A DNA stretch of 64,000 nt from Gemmatimonadota bacterium (GTDB lineage: Bacteria; Gemmatimonadota; Gemmatimonadetes; Longimicrobiales; Gaopeijiaceae), in the NCBI GenBank assembly GCA_015664885.1, contig DQPL01000131.1, positions 62,001-126,000 on the forward strand. The letters run 5' to 3'. Made by a program: the position numbers and the translations under genes. Within the stretch, counting starts at the first letter, position 1, and the number at the start of each line of letters is the position of its first letter. Positions 49,962 through 59,449 of this stretch are shown here, one piece after another. The notes below the pieces were generated by a model that saw only the letters and a list, made by a program, of their open reading frames with translations, had not been told where the DNA came from and did no database searches.

Positions 49962-51506
49962 CTAGCGACGCATCACCGGGGCGATCTGCGAACGCTCCAA
50001 CTCATTCAGCCCGTCGATGATCTTCGCATACGCCCGAGCGATCTGCTCCAGACCCACGGCCGGAATCCATTCGGGCGTGTCCTGCTCGGTGTGCTTGATC
50101 TCCGGTGACGTAATCACCTGCATGGACGGCACGTCACGCGCCATCCTCCCCATCTCGCCGGAGGCACCCGGCTCCAGATCGGCGGTGACACCGACGTTGA
50201 AGCGGTTGAACGAGTCCAGAACGATGTCCAGTGCGGCCGGGCTGCTATACAACCACCAACGCATGGGGGAGACCGCGTTCATCATGCGCAGGCGAGGACC
50301 CCAATACTTGGTTCTGGCCACCGCCACGTGCTCTAGGTTGATCGCGAACACAGTGCTCGAGAGCGCGGTTTCACGGTTGTCATGGAGCCAGCTCGTGCCG
50401 GGCCCGCCGTGGTGACCCACCGAACCCAAGAAGCGAATCGTGCGCTTCCGCTGGGCCTGCGGGACTTTGGAAAAGTGCTCGACGAGCCCCATCATCACCG
50501 CCAGCCCCGAGGCATTGTCGAGCGCCGACTGGAAGTACCCGTCCATGTGCGCGATCACGAGGATCTCTTCGTCGCTCGTGCCCGGCAGCGTGCCCCAAAC
50601 GCTCGACGCCGACAGGCCCGCGAGCATCTCGCTCTCCATCTCGAGACGGACGGTCACGCGCTCGCCACGACCGAGCCTGTCCCGTAACTGCATGCCGTCG
50701 GCGTAGCCGACGTTGAAGCCTGGCCCATCGCCCGTGCGTTGCCAGACGGCGAAGTTGTCGGAGATGCCGTAGACGATACCTACTGCGGCGGCGCCCTTCT
50801 CGTAGGCGCGAGCCACGGCGCCCTCGGTTCGCAATGAGTGTCGAAGCGTGCCCGGTCTCGGGATGTCCTGAATCAATACCGCCTTGCCTCTGACGTCGCG
50901 TCCGAGGTAGTCGGCGTCACTCCCGGTGCCGACCCACACGAGCTCGAACTCCAGACCGCCGCTCGGAGTCGGGGGCACGCCCTGCGGCGGACGTGCAGAC
51001 TCCAGCGTGAACGTCTCGCCGCCGACCTTGAACGACACATCCCAACTGCTGGGAGCCCACTGCGGTCGTAGGTCGAAGGGTTGGCGGCGCACATCCTCCA
51101 GCCCGTTGTCGCGGAAATAGCGCTCGACCCAATCCTGAGTGGCTTCGTGCCCGCCGGTGCCGACGTTGCGGCCCCAGAAGACGTTGCCAGCGTCGCGGTC
51201 GGCCAGCGAGATGGCATCGACTTCCAGCAGGATCGCCTTCAGGCGCTCCCCCTCAATATCGGCGTATTGGGCGTCCTCCTGCCGAAGCGGAATGCGGATG
51301 AAGGCGTCGTCACGAAGCTTGCCGGAGGCATCGAGCAGGGGTTGCCCCAACGGGTTGGGCGGCGCGCTCTGCTGGGCAACCAGCGTAGTCCCGGGCACGA
51401 CGGGCACCGCCACCGTTGCGATCGTGACGAGCACAGCGATGGTGGCCACCCGTGCGATGGTGGCTACCAACCTGCAACGACGACGGATGCGCTCACGGGA
51501 CGACAT
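49962..51506 (-). CDS. M28-like exported peptidase with altered catalytic motif
   Basis: The 514-residue protein has a long signal peptide (VATIAVLVTIATVAVPVVPG). A PA-like insert (VWVGTGSDADYLGRDVRGKA) and then an M28 aminopeptidase domain follow. Zinc ligands His and Asp are present in VIAHMDGYFQSALDNASG, but the place of the usual Glu-Glu is VGHHGGPGTSW, with two His. The next block is INLEHVAVA and the C-terminal one IKHTEQDTPEW. The lost general-base Glu means classical hydrolysis is doubtful, so it could be a degenerate or differently catalysed member. It diverges from a paralogue at 51628, 121 bp away. GAGGA precedes the ATG. Confidence 0.78.
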   Translation of the reverse strand: MSSRERIRRRCRLVATIARVATIAVLVTIATVAVPVVPGTTLVAQQSAPPNPLGQPLLDASGKLRDDAFIRIPLRQEDAQYADIEGERLKAILLEVDAISLADRDAGNVFWGRNVGTGGHEATQDWVERYFRDNGLEDVRRQPFDLRPQWAPSSWDVSFKVGGETFTLESARPPQGVPPTPSGGLEFELVWVGTGSDADYLGRDVRGKAVLIQDIPRPGTLRHSLRTEGAVARAYEKGAAAVGIVYGISDNFAVWQRTGDGPGFNVGYADGMQLRDRLGRGERVTVRLEMESEMLAGLSASSVWGTLPGTSDEEILVIAHMDGYFQSALDNASGLAVMMGLVEHFSKVPQAQRKRTIRFLGSVGHHGGPGTSWLHDNRETALSSTVFAINLEHVAVARTKYWGPRLRMMNAVSPMRWWLYSSPAALDIVLDSFNRFNVGVTADLEPGASGEMGRMARDVPSMQVITSPEIKHTEQDTPEWIPAVGLEQIARAYAKIIDGLNELERSQIAPVMRR

Positions 51507-51627
51507 GGCGGGTCCTCACGGCAAGGGTCGGACGGGCGTCGTCATGCGTAGCTACCTCGCGCCGCGCACGCTAGTGTGCGTAGGCGTGCGCCCAGTACGC
51601 TCGGCCAACACCCGCAAGGAGCAGGTC

Positions 51628-53244
51628 ATGCATTCCACGGCGAGGAAGAGTCGGCCTCGAGCTGCCGTCGTTCGGCTCCTGCTGCTTGTCGTGGCGCTGA
51701 TCGGCTCGCCGCCGTGCGCGGCCTTCGCGACTCAGGTCGCGCCAGGGCAGGACGCCTGGTTCGGCCTCTCCCTACCGCCGGGGCTTCAGCCTCACGCGTC
51801 GCCCGCGATCATCGGCGACCGTGGACCCGTGCCGGCGATGGTACCCGCGGGGGAGGAAGGCCATCGCGAGCTCGAGGGTGCGCGGATCCAACACGACCTG
51901 GAGACGATCGTGGGATTCTCTCGAGCCAGCAGAGAGCTTCACGAGATTGGCGGCGGGCAGCTATGGGGGCGAATCACTGGCTTCCCTTCGGGAGCTGCGA
52001 CCGTGACCTGGGCCGCCGAGCAGTTCCGAGCCGCCGGCATCGCCGAGGTGGCGCTACAGAGCTTCGATCAAGCCGTGGACGAGTCCTTTTGGTTGCCACT
52101 TCGGTGGGAAGTACGGCTCATCGCGAACCCGGTGTTCGGCGCCCGAAGCCAAGACGTCGTCTTCGAGACCGCGATGCCTCTCTCCCCGTCCGAGATCCCC
52201 GGAGGCAGCTTGACCGCACCGCTGGTCTTCGTGGGAACGGCGAGTCCGGCGGAACTCGTGCATATCGACGTCGCGGGAAAGGTGGCGATCCAGCACGTGC
52301 GACCGCAGGCGCACACCGTCTTCGAGAGGAGCCCGACCGTGGCGCGCGCTCAGGACCTCATGAGTCGCGGGGCCGTCGCGGTACTCACGGTGATCGACCA
52401 GCCCGGCAACGGCCGCGCCCGAGACTTCAGCAATTGTGGCGGCCCCTGCTTCAACCTCGGCGGACGGGACGGGCTCTTCCTAGAACGAGTGATGGACGCC
52501 GCCGCCGACGCGGGCACGCTCGACCAGCTGAGCGTCCGCCTCAGTCTGGAAACGGAACGGAGATCGGGGCTCAGCGCCGTGAACGGCGTGGCGGTCATTC
52601 GCGGAAGCGATAGTCAGGAGGCCATCGTGCTCAATGCGCACGCGGACGGCTGGTTCGACGCCGCCGGAGACAACGCGGACGGCCTGTCGGTACTGCTCGC
52701 GTTGGCTCGACACTTCGCCAAACCCGAGAACCGGCCCGAGCGCACGCTCGTATTCGTCGCCAGCGCAGGTCACCATTCGCCCGGCATGAACGGCCCACGA
52801 AGCTTCGTCGCGATGAACCCTGAGCTCGTGGCGAGTAGCGTACTCGTCTTCAACATCGAGCACGTGGCGCAGCGCAACTTGTCCAGGGCCCGCAGCCTAT
52901 TCGACGATGGTTATAGGGAGTACATCGCGGACTCGGGCGAAGCGCCCATCGTCGCGGGCATCACCAATCGCTCGCCCTTCCTCGAGGACCTCATTCGGCG
53001 CGGCGTCGAGCGTTACGGGATCAATTTTGTCTCCGGCGCGTCGACCATGGCGAGCGGAGAAGGGGGCGGGTACCGGTCCCTAGGTGTGCCGATCGTCACC
53101 GCGATGCAGGCACCGCCGCTCTACCACACCAGTGGCGAGGTGCTGGAGACGATCTCCACACCGGGCCTGGAACGCATGGCGCGGTTTCTGGCGTTTTTCG
53201 TCAGAGAGGTGGACGCTGCTCCGCTACGGGAAATCGATCCGTAG
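51628..53244 (+). CDS. M28-like exported peptidase, divergent paralogue
   Basis: The 538-residue protein has a signal peptide (VVRLLLLVVALIGSPPCAAF), a PA-like insert (VGTASPAELVHIDVAGKVAI) and the M28 domain. Ligand motif LNAHADGWFDAAGDNADG keeps the His and Asp. The usual Glu-Glu site is ASAGHHSPGMNGPRSF, again two His as in the 49962-51506 paralogue, and FNIEHVAQRN follows. It also has an unusual CGGPC pair. Shared replacement in both copies implies a conserved alternative active site and not decay. AAGGAG 7 nt before ATG 51628 selects this start over an earlier ATG. The 3' end overlaps gltB, convergent, by 44 bp. Confidence 0.78.
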   Translation: MHSTARKSRPRAAVVRLLLLVVALIGSPPCAAFATQVAPGQDAWFGLSLPPGLQPHASPAIIGDRGPVPAMVPAGEEGHRELEGARIQHDLETIVGFSRASRELHEIGGGQLWGRITGFPSGAATVTWAAEQFRAAGIAEVALQSFDQAVDESFWLPLRWEVRLIANPVFGARSQDVVFETAMPLSPSEIPGGSLTAPLVFVGTASPAELVHIDVAGKVAIQHVRPQAHTVFERSPTVARAQDLMSRGAVAVLTVIDQPGNGRARDFSNCGGPCFNLGGRDGLFLERVMDAAADAGTLDQLSVRLSLETERRSGLSAVNGVAVIRGSDSQEAIVLNAHADGWFDAAGDNADGLSVLLALARHFAKPENRPERTLVFVASAGHHSPGMNGPRSFVAMNPELVASSVLVFNIEHVAQRNLSRARSLFDDGYREYIADSGEAPIVAGITNRSPFLEDLIRRGVERYGINFVSGASTMASGEGGGYRSLGVPIVTAMQAPPLYHTSGEVLETISTPGLERMARFLAFFVREVDAAPLREIDP

Positions 53245-56200
53245 AGAGAAACTCGTTAGGCGCTTCGCCGACACCGTCGACCACGTCCGCCACCGAGACC
53301 CGTTCCTGAAGCGTCTCCAACTGGCGCAGCACGACGTCGGCGCGCCCCTCTTCCATCGCCACCGAGTTAGGAGCCACGGTCCAGAAGCTCGCCGCCGCCG
53401 CCGGCCAATCGTTTAGAATCTCGCGGGCGAGCAGCGACTCCGTCTCCGCCTGATGTCGCTCGATCAAGGCCTTCAGCAGTTCGATCTCTCCGGCCTCGCT
53501 GGTGCGCTCCAAGGTCACGAACTCGCGGTTCACGCGTGTCGGGAATTCGCCACGCGGGTCCATCACGAAGGCCAGACCGCCCGACATGCCGGCACCGAAG
53601 TTACGACCGGCCTCACCGAGCACGACCACCACTCCTTCCGTCATGTACTCGCAGCCATGCTCACCGACACCTTCCACCACCGCGACGCCACCCGAGTTGC
53701 GTACCGCGAAGCGCTCGCCGGCACGACCCGCGATGAAGAGGCTGCCGCCGGTCGCGCCATAGAGCACCGTGTTACCGACCAACACGGCATCGGCACCCTG
53801 GAACTCGGCTCCGACAGGCAGGCCGATGGCGATCTCTCCCCCGCTCATGCCCTTGGCGACGTAGTCGTTGGCTTCGCCCACCAGGCGCAGGTGTACCCCG
53901 TTCGCCAGCCAGGCGCCAAACGACTGCCCGGCCGATCCTGAGAAATTAAGGTCCAGCGTGCCTTCAGGCAGCCCCGCGTCGCCGTGGATGCCGGCGATGC
54001 GCACCGAGATACGCCCACCCACCGTGCGGTCCGTATTCTCGATCCCATACGAGCCCCTGAAGGGCGTGCCGTCCTCGAGCGTGCTGCCGAGTCGGGCGAG
54101 GATGTGGTCGTCCAGTGTAGTGCCCGGGCGGTCGTTGCGATCCTGAACGCAGTGCAGTGGCGCTCCCGCGGCCGGCGTGATGAGCTTCGAGAGGTCCACG
54201 CCCCTCCACCGACTATTCTCGTCTGCGGGAACCTGCCGCAGGAGCGGTGTGTGACCCATGAGGTCCTCGAGCCGCTCGTAGCCCAACTCGGCCAGAATCT
54301 CGCGCACTTCCTCCGCAACATGCGTGAGGAAGCTGATGAGCATTTCGGGCGTCCCGAAGTACTTCTTGCGTAGCTCCTCGGCTTGTGTGGCGATGCCCAC
54401 CGGGCAGGTGTTGCTGTGGCACTGTCGCGCCATCTTGCACCCGATGGCGATCAATGCGGTCGTTCCAAAGCCGTAGCGGTCCGCTCCGAGCATGGCGGCC
54501 ATGACGACGTCGCGGCCGGTGTGGAGTCCGCCGTCGACGGCCAAGGTGACGCGTCCGCGCAATCCGTTCATGACCAGGACCTGCTGCGTTTCCGCCAGGC
54601 CGAGCTCCCAGGGGCTGCCGGCATACTTGACCGACGACAGTGGCGAAGCGCCCGTACCACCGTCCGCGCCACTGATCTGGATTACATCCGCGTATGCTTT
54701 GGCTACGCCTGCCGCGATCGTGCCGACGCCCTCGGACGCCACCAACTTCACAGCGACCTTCGCGGTCGCGTTGGCGGTCTTGAGGTCGTAAATGAGCTGG
54801 GCCAAGTCCTCGATGGAGTAGATGTCGTGGTGCGGAGGCGGCGAGATCAACGGCGTTCCCGGGATCACGTGCCGGAGGCTCGCGATGTACGGCGTGACCT
54901 TGTGGCCCGGCAGTTGGCCGCCCTCTCCCGGCTTGGAGCCCTGCGCCATCTTGATCTCGAGCTGCCGTGCGCCGGCCAAATACGCCGGTGTCACTCCGAA
55001 GCGGCCCGAGGCGACTTGCTTGACCGCTGAGTTCGCGTCCCGCCGGTCGCCGTCGGCGGTGTAGCGACGGGGGTCCTCGCCTCCTTCGCCGGTGTTGGCG
55101 AGGCCTCCGATCCGGTTCATGGCTCGAGCTACGTCCTCGTGGGCCTGGCGACTCAACGCGCCCAACGACATCGCACCCGTTTGGAATCGGCGCAGAACCT
55201 CATCTACCGACTCCACTCGATCAATGTCGATCGGCTCCCGGTCCGTCTTGAAGTCCAGTAGGTCGCGCAGCGCAGAAGGCGGGCGGGAGTGAACGAGCTC
55301 GGAGTAGGCGCGGTATTCCTCCTTGCCGCCCCCCTGAACTACCGCGTGCAACGCCCTCCAGACTTGCGGTTCGTTGGCGTGATAGTCGCTGTTGCGGCGG
55401 AACTTGTACCAGCCTCCGCGTTCCATCGCCTCCCCAGCGAAGGCACGCTCATGACGTTCAAGCACGTCTCCGGCAATTTCGCGAAATCCGATGCCGCCAA
55501 TGCGGGACGTGGTGCCTGGGAAGGAGCGCTGGATCACCTCGTCGCCGAGCCCCAACGCCTCGAAGATCTGAGCGCCGTGGTAGGAAGACACCGCCGAGAT
55601 GCCCATCTTGGACATTACCTTGAGTATGCCGGCCTCGGCAGCCTGGACGTAGGCTCGTACCGCCTCCTCAGCGTCGCTCTCCCCAAGCTTTCCAGCGTCC
55701 GCGAGACCCGCCACCGTCTCCAGAGCGAGATAGGGGTAGATCGCCGAGGCGCCAAAGCCGATCAGCGCGGCCAGATGGTGCACATCGCGCGCGTCGCCCG
55801 CCTCGGCCAGAATGCTGGCGCGCATGCGCCGGCCGGTGCGGATGAGGTGGTGGTGCACGCTGGCGACCGCGAGCAACATGGGGATCGGCGCACGCCGCTC
55901 GTCGACGAGACGGTCGCTGATGACCAGCGCGCTGTGCCCCTCGTCCACCGCCGATGCCGCAGCCTCGCACAGATCGTCGAGCGCACGCTTGAGTCCCTCA
56001 ACGCCTTCCGCCGCCGGGAAGCTGGCTGTCAGGTCGGCGAAGCTGAGCCGCTTGGTAGGCGTGCGCCGCAGAGACGCCCATTCGTCTGATGTGAGCACCG
56101 GGCTCCTGAGATGCACCAGTCGAGCCGCTTCCGGACTCTCGTCGAGGATCGAATGCCGCACACCGAGGTAGGTGTGCAGCGACATCACGATGCGCTCCCG

Positions 56201-57793
56201 GATCGAGTCGATCGGGGGGTTGGTCACTTGCGCGAAACGCTGTCGGAAATAGCTGTAGAGCGACCGCTGCGCTTCGTTCAGCGCCGACGGCGGTGTGTCG
56301 TCGCCCATCGAGCCGATGGACTCCGCGCCGTCTCGCGCCATGGGCGTGAGCACGTCCCTGACCTCCTCACGCGTGTACCCATGCAGCACCTGCATCTTGG
56401 GGACGTCGGAGGTCGTCACTTCGCTAGCGGGACTCTTATTGCCGGACACGGGGTGATCGAGGTGCTGGAGGTTGCCTTGCACCCAACGGCCATACGGCCG
56501 GGCCATCGAGAGCCTCAGCTTGATGTCATCGTTGCGCAGGAACCGACGCTCTACAGTATCAACGGCGATCATCTCTCCTGGGCCCACGCGTCCGGACTCA
56601 ACGATCTCCTTGAGCGGCAGTCCGAGAAGCCCGACCTCCGAACTCATCACTACCAGGCGGTCCGACGTCACCTGGTAGCGTGCAGGACGCAAGCCGTTGC
56701 GATCCATCGCGGCGGCCGCGACCACCCCGTCGGTAAAGGCGGTCGCCGCGGGCCCGTCCCAAGGCTCCATGAGGCAGGCGTGATACTCGTAAAAGGCACG
56801 CAGTTGCGGATCCATGTTGGGCATGTTTTCCCATGCCTCTGGAACCAGCATCGCCATCGCATGGAGCACGTCGCGTCCCGACGTGGTGAGCAACTCCAGA
56901 GCTTCATCCAAGGAAGCGGTATCGGAGCCGATCGGCTCGATGATCGGAATCAAGTCCTGCATCTTCTCGCCCCAGATGGGGGAGGTGAGCTCGGGCTCTC
57001 GCGCGGACATCCAGTTGCGGTTTCCGAGAAGCGTGTTGATCTCGCCGTTGTGCGCGATGAATCGGAAGGGCTGGGCAAGCTTCCAATTGGGCAGCGTGTT
57101 GGTGGCAAACCGCTGGTGGAACAGCGCCAGTGCGGACCGGGTGCGCGGGTCCGCCAGGTCCGGGAAGAAGCTGCGGAGCTGTGGAGCGACCATCAGGCCC
57201 TTATAGACGATGGTGCGCGCCGACATCGATACGATGTAGGTGTCGACGTCATGCTCCCGATAGGCTGCTTCGGCTCGCCTACGTGCTAGGTAGAGCAGCC
57301 GCTCGAACTCGATGCCCGACAGGTCCGGCGCTTTGGCGAGCAGGAGTTGTTCGATTCCAGGCAGCGACTCCAGCGCGACGCCGCCGAGCATCGAGGGGTC
57401 GACAGGAACCGTACGCCACCCCAGCACATCGAGGCCGCTACCCTGCGCGGAGGCTTCGAGTAATTTACGCGCCCTCGGACGCGCGCTGGCCTCGGTGGGC
57501 AGGAAGACCATAGCCACGCCGAGGCGGTCGAGCTCGTTGGGCTTCAGACCCCAATACTCGGCATCGTCCGCTAGCAGCGCGTGGGGAATCTGGATCGTGA
57601 GTCCCGCGCCATCACCGGATGCCGCGTCCGCCGAAACGGCACCGCGATGCGTGAGACCGACGAGCGCGCGTACTGCCAACTCGACGACCCGGTGGCTCGC
57701 CTCGCCATCGATACTGGCCACGAACCCCGTGCCGCAGCCGTCGTGCTCGAAGGCCGGGTTGTAGAGTGGTGGTAATTCGCTTTGGCGCGTCAC
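53201..57793 (-). CDS. gltB: Glutamate synthase large subunit (ferredoxin/NADPH type)
   Basis: The enzyme transfers glutamine amide nitrogen to 2-oxoglutarate. The protein (about 1530 residues) has the N-terminal glutamine amidotransferase nucleophile in FEHDGCGTGF (about C20, after a short propeptide), the central domain, the FMN domain (MAQGSKPGEGGQLPGHKV, then ISPPPHHDIYSIEDLAQ), the 3Fe-4S cluster CKMARQCHSNTCPVG, and the C-terminal GXXGXXXG beta-helix. No gltD lies nearby, so it uses ferredoxin or a distant small subunit. The start is uncertain: GTG 57793 was taken from the family N-terminus, while an upstream TTG at 57880 would add 29 residues across a hairpin. Confidence 0.93.
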   Translation of the reverse strand: MTRQSELPPLYNPAFEHDGCGTGFVASIDGEASHRVVELAVRALVGLTHRGAVSADAASGDGAGLTIQIPHALLADDAEYWGLKPNELDRLGVAMVFLPTEASARPRARKLLEASAQGSGLDVLGWRTVPVDPSMLGGVALESLPGIEQLLLAKAPDLSGIEFERLLYLARRRAEAAYREHDVDTYIVSMSARTIVYKGLMVAPQLRSFFPDLADPRTRSALALFHQRFATNTLPNWKLAQPFRFIAHNGEINTLLGNRNWMSAREPELTSPIWGEKMQDLIPIIEPIGSDTASLDEALELLTTSGRDVLHAMAMLVPEAWENMPNMDPQLRAFYEYHACLMEPWDGPAATAFTDGVVAAAAMDRNGLRPARYQVTSDRLVVMSSEVGLLGLPLKEIVESGRVGPGEMIAVDTVERRFLRNDDIKLRLSMARPYGRWVQGNLQHLDHPVSGNKSPASEVTTSDVPKMQVLHGYTREEVRDVLTPMARDGAESIGSMGDDTPPSALNEAQRSLYSYFRQRFAQVTNPPIDSIRERIVMSLHTYLGVRHSILDESPEAARLVHLRSPVLTSDEWASLRRTPTKRLSFADLTASFPAAEGVEGLKRALDDLCEAAASAVDEGHSALVISDRLVDERRAPIPMLLAVASVHHHLIRTGRRMRASILAEAGDARDVHHLAALIGFGASAIYPYLALETVAGLADAGKLGESDAEEAVRAYVQAAEAGILKVMSKMGISAVSSYHGAQIFEALGLGDEVIQRSFPGTTSRIGGIGFREIAGDVLERHERAFAGEAMERGGWYKFRRNSDYHANEPQVWRALHAVVQGGGKEEYRAYSELVHSRPPSALRDLLDFKTDREPIDIDRVESVDEVLRRFQTGAMSLGALSRQAHEDVARAMNRIGGLANTGEGGEDPRRYTADGDRRDANSAVKQVASGRFGVTPAYLAGARQLEIKMAQGSKPGEGGQLPGHKVTPYIASLRHVIPGTPLISPPPHHDIYSIEDLAQLIYDLKTANATAKVAVKLVASEGVGTIAAGVAKAYADVIQISGADGGTGASPLSSVKYAGSPWELGLAETQQVLVMNGLRGRVTLAVDGGLHTGRDVVMAAMLGADRYGFGTTALIAIGCKMARQCHSNTCPVGIATQAEELRKKYFGTPEMLISFLTHVAEEVREILAELGYERLEDLMGHTPLLRQVPADENSRWRGVDLSKLITPAAGAPLHCVQDRNDRPGTTLDDHILARLGSTLEDGTPFRGSYGIENTDRTVGGRISVRIAGIHGDAGLPEGTLDLNFSGSAGQSFGAWLANGVHLRLVGEANDYVAKGMSGGEIAIGLPVGAEFQGADAVLVGNTVLYGATGGSLFIAGRAGERFAVRNSGGVAVVEGVGEHGCEYMTEGVVVVLGEAGRNFGAGMSGGLAFVMDPRGEFPTRVNREFVTLERTSEAGEIELLKALIERHQAETESLLAREILNDWPAAAASFWTVAPNSVAMEEGRADVVLRQLETLQERVSVADVVDGVGEAPNEFLSTDRFPVAEQRPPL

Positions 57794-58409
57794 CCTTCCC
57801 GCCCTAGCAGGGCGGACGGGCGCAACACCCGGACGTACAGACCGGAATCGCGGATCATAAATTACTCTGTGTTCGGGCAAAGAAGGACCGGCCCCCTGGC
57901 GGGAAAGGGCCGATCGGGGGAGTCGAGCTGAGTTTGCTTCAGCTCAGGCGATGGCGCCTACATCGGCGTACGCCCGCGACGGCTTTCCCCATGGGAAAGC
58001 CGCAGTTGGTAAACCAAGTCGTTGGGCGCAAAACGATCATCGAACTCCCTTACTCGCGCTCTGACGCCCGGCGAATGCCGAGTGTAACGCAGCCAATCCT
58101 CGAAAGCGGCCTGCACCGAATTTCGGCGGCGGCCATGCCTGAGGAGGCGGGTAACTGCTCAGAGCACCGGACGAGAGTAAGCTACAAAGGCCCTTTGCGC
58201 AAACGTTGCGTAGCCTATGCGCTGTAGACGGACCCCGACGCGGCATGTTCCAACGCTCGTGTCACAGTGGAAGAGGAAGGCATCGCCGGGCTCGAGCGGA
58301 CTGTCGGACGTCGGAGCCGTCATTCCCTGGCGGTTTTGATTTCAGGCTGCATTTTGACCATCCGGCACCCCGTACCCGAGCGTTGCCTCCCCGTCGGCTG
58401 GAGACAGGC
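57794..58409. other. Intergenic region with several stable hairpins (gltB leader / upstream of MDR reductase)
   Basis: About 615 bp without a convincing gene. Hairpins: CCGCCC/GGGCGG at 57799-57815, five bases before the proposed gltB GTG, which could occlude its ribosome-binding site; GAGCTGA/TCAGCTC at 57925-57945; and a 10-bp stem CGGCTTTCCC/GGGAAAGCCG at 57980-58002 with a CAT loop. This clustering suggests a structured gltB leader RNA, but it matches no riboswitch class I know. The part from 58020 to 58395 shows nothing recognisable apart from the approach to the next gene. Confidence 0.5.
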
Positions 58410-59429
58410 ATGAGCGAGAACACGAGTCGTGAGGTCCGCCTCAAGACACGCCCCGTGGGACTCCCCAAGGAGTCGGACTTCGAGCTCGCAGAGGTCACGG
58501 TTGGAGCCCCGGGCGAGGACGAGGTGCTCATTCGTAACCTCTATATGTCCGTCGACCCCTACATGCGCGGCCGCATGATCGACCGGAAGAGTTACGCGAC
58601 TCCTTTCGAGGTCGGCGCGGTCATGCATGGAGGCGCGGTCGGCGAGGTGGTGGAGTCGAGGGCCGACGGCTTCCAGGTGGGCGACCATGTGCTGAGCATG
58701 AACGGCTGGAGAGAGCGCTTCCTGTCGTCGGGAGACACGCTTCGCAAAGTGGACGGCAACCTGGCGCCCCTGTCCGCCTACCTGGGCGTGCTCGGTATGC
58801 CGGGCCTAACCGCCTACATAGGGCTGGAGGACATTGGTAAGCCGGAGCCGGGACAGACCGTGTTCGTATCGGGTGCCGCCGGAGCGGTTGGATCCGCTGC
58901 GTGCCAGCTCGCGATGGCAAAGGGGTGCCGGGTCGTGGGCAGCGCCGGCTCAGAGGAAAAAGTCGACTGGCTGCAGAACGAAGCAGGTGTGGACGTCGCG
59001 CTGAACTACAAGACGGTCGGTAACCTGCAGACGGCTCTTCTGGAGGCGTGCCCCGACGGCATCGACATCTACTTCGACAACGTGGGCGGAGATCATCTCG
59101 AGGCGGCGTTGACGGGGATGAACGACTTCGGGCGCATCATTGGCTGCGGCAGCATCTCCACCTACAACGCGACCGCGCCTGAGCCCGGCCCCCGCAACCT
59201 CTTTCACATGATCGGCAAGCGACTGTTGTGGAAGGGCTTCATCGTATCGGACCACGTCGATCGCTTCCCGGCATTCGCGCAGCACATGGGCCGGTTGATC
59301 GCGCAGGGCAAGTTGGTGTGGCGGGAGACCGTGCACGAAGGCATCGAGAACGCGCCTCAGGCATTCATGGGCCTCTTTTCGGGTGGGAATGTGGGCAAGA
59401 TGATCGTGCGGCTGGCGCCGGACGCGTGA
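58410..59429 (+). CDS. NADP-dependent MDR-family reductase (zinc-free, CurA/LTB4-dehydrogenase-like)
   Basis: The 339-residue protein has the family opening LKTRPVGLPKESDFELAE, the MSVDPYMRGRM motif and the nucleotide-binding FVSGAAGAVGSAACQLA. VGSAGSEEKVDWL and DIYFDNVGGDHLEAAL also follow the leukotriene B4 12-hydroxydehydrogenase/CurA subfamily. The zinc-ligand cysteines of alcohol dehydrogenases are missing, as expected. It reduces alpha,beta-unsaturated carbonyl compounds. GGAG 6 nt before the ATG supports the start. Its stop overlaps a possible GTG start of the next gene. Confidence 0.9.
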   Translation: MSENTSREVRLKTRPVGLPKESDFELAEVTVGAPGEDEVLIRNLYMSVDPYMRGRMIDRKSYATPFEVGAVMHGGAVGEVVESRADGFQVGDHVLSMNGWRERFLSSGDTLRKVDGNLAPLSAYLGVLGMPGLTAYIGLEDIGKPEPGQTVFVSGAAGAVGSAACQLAMAKGCRVVGSAGSEEKVDWLQNEAGVDVALNYKTVGNLQTALLEACPDGIDIYFDNVGGDHLEAALTGMNDFGRIIGCGSISTYNATAPEPGPRNLFHMIGKRLLWKGFIVSDHVDRFPAFAQHMGRLIAQGKLVWRETVHEGIENAPQAFMGLFSGGNVGKMIVRLAPDA

Positions 59430-59449
59430 ACTTCGGCGTCTCGCGTCGA

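Noticed and set aside
57947-57958. GGCGATGGCGCC resembling the start of a fluoride riboswitch
   Set aside because: The rest of the fluoride aptamer (the pseudoknot partner and the CTGATG-type 3' block) is not found on that strand, and the downstream gene is not a fluoride exporter.
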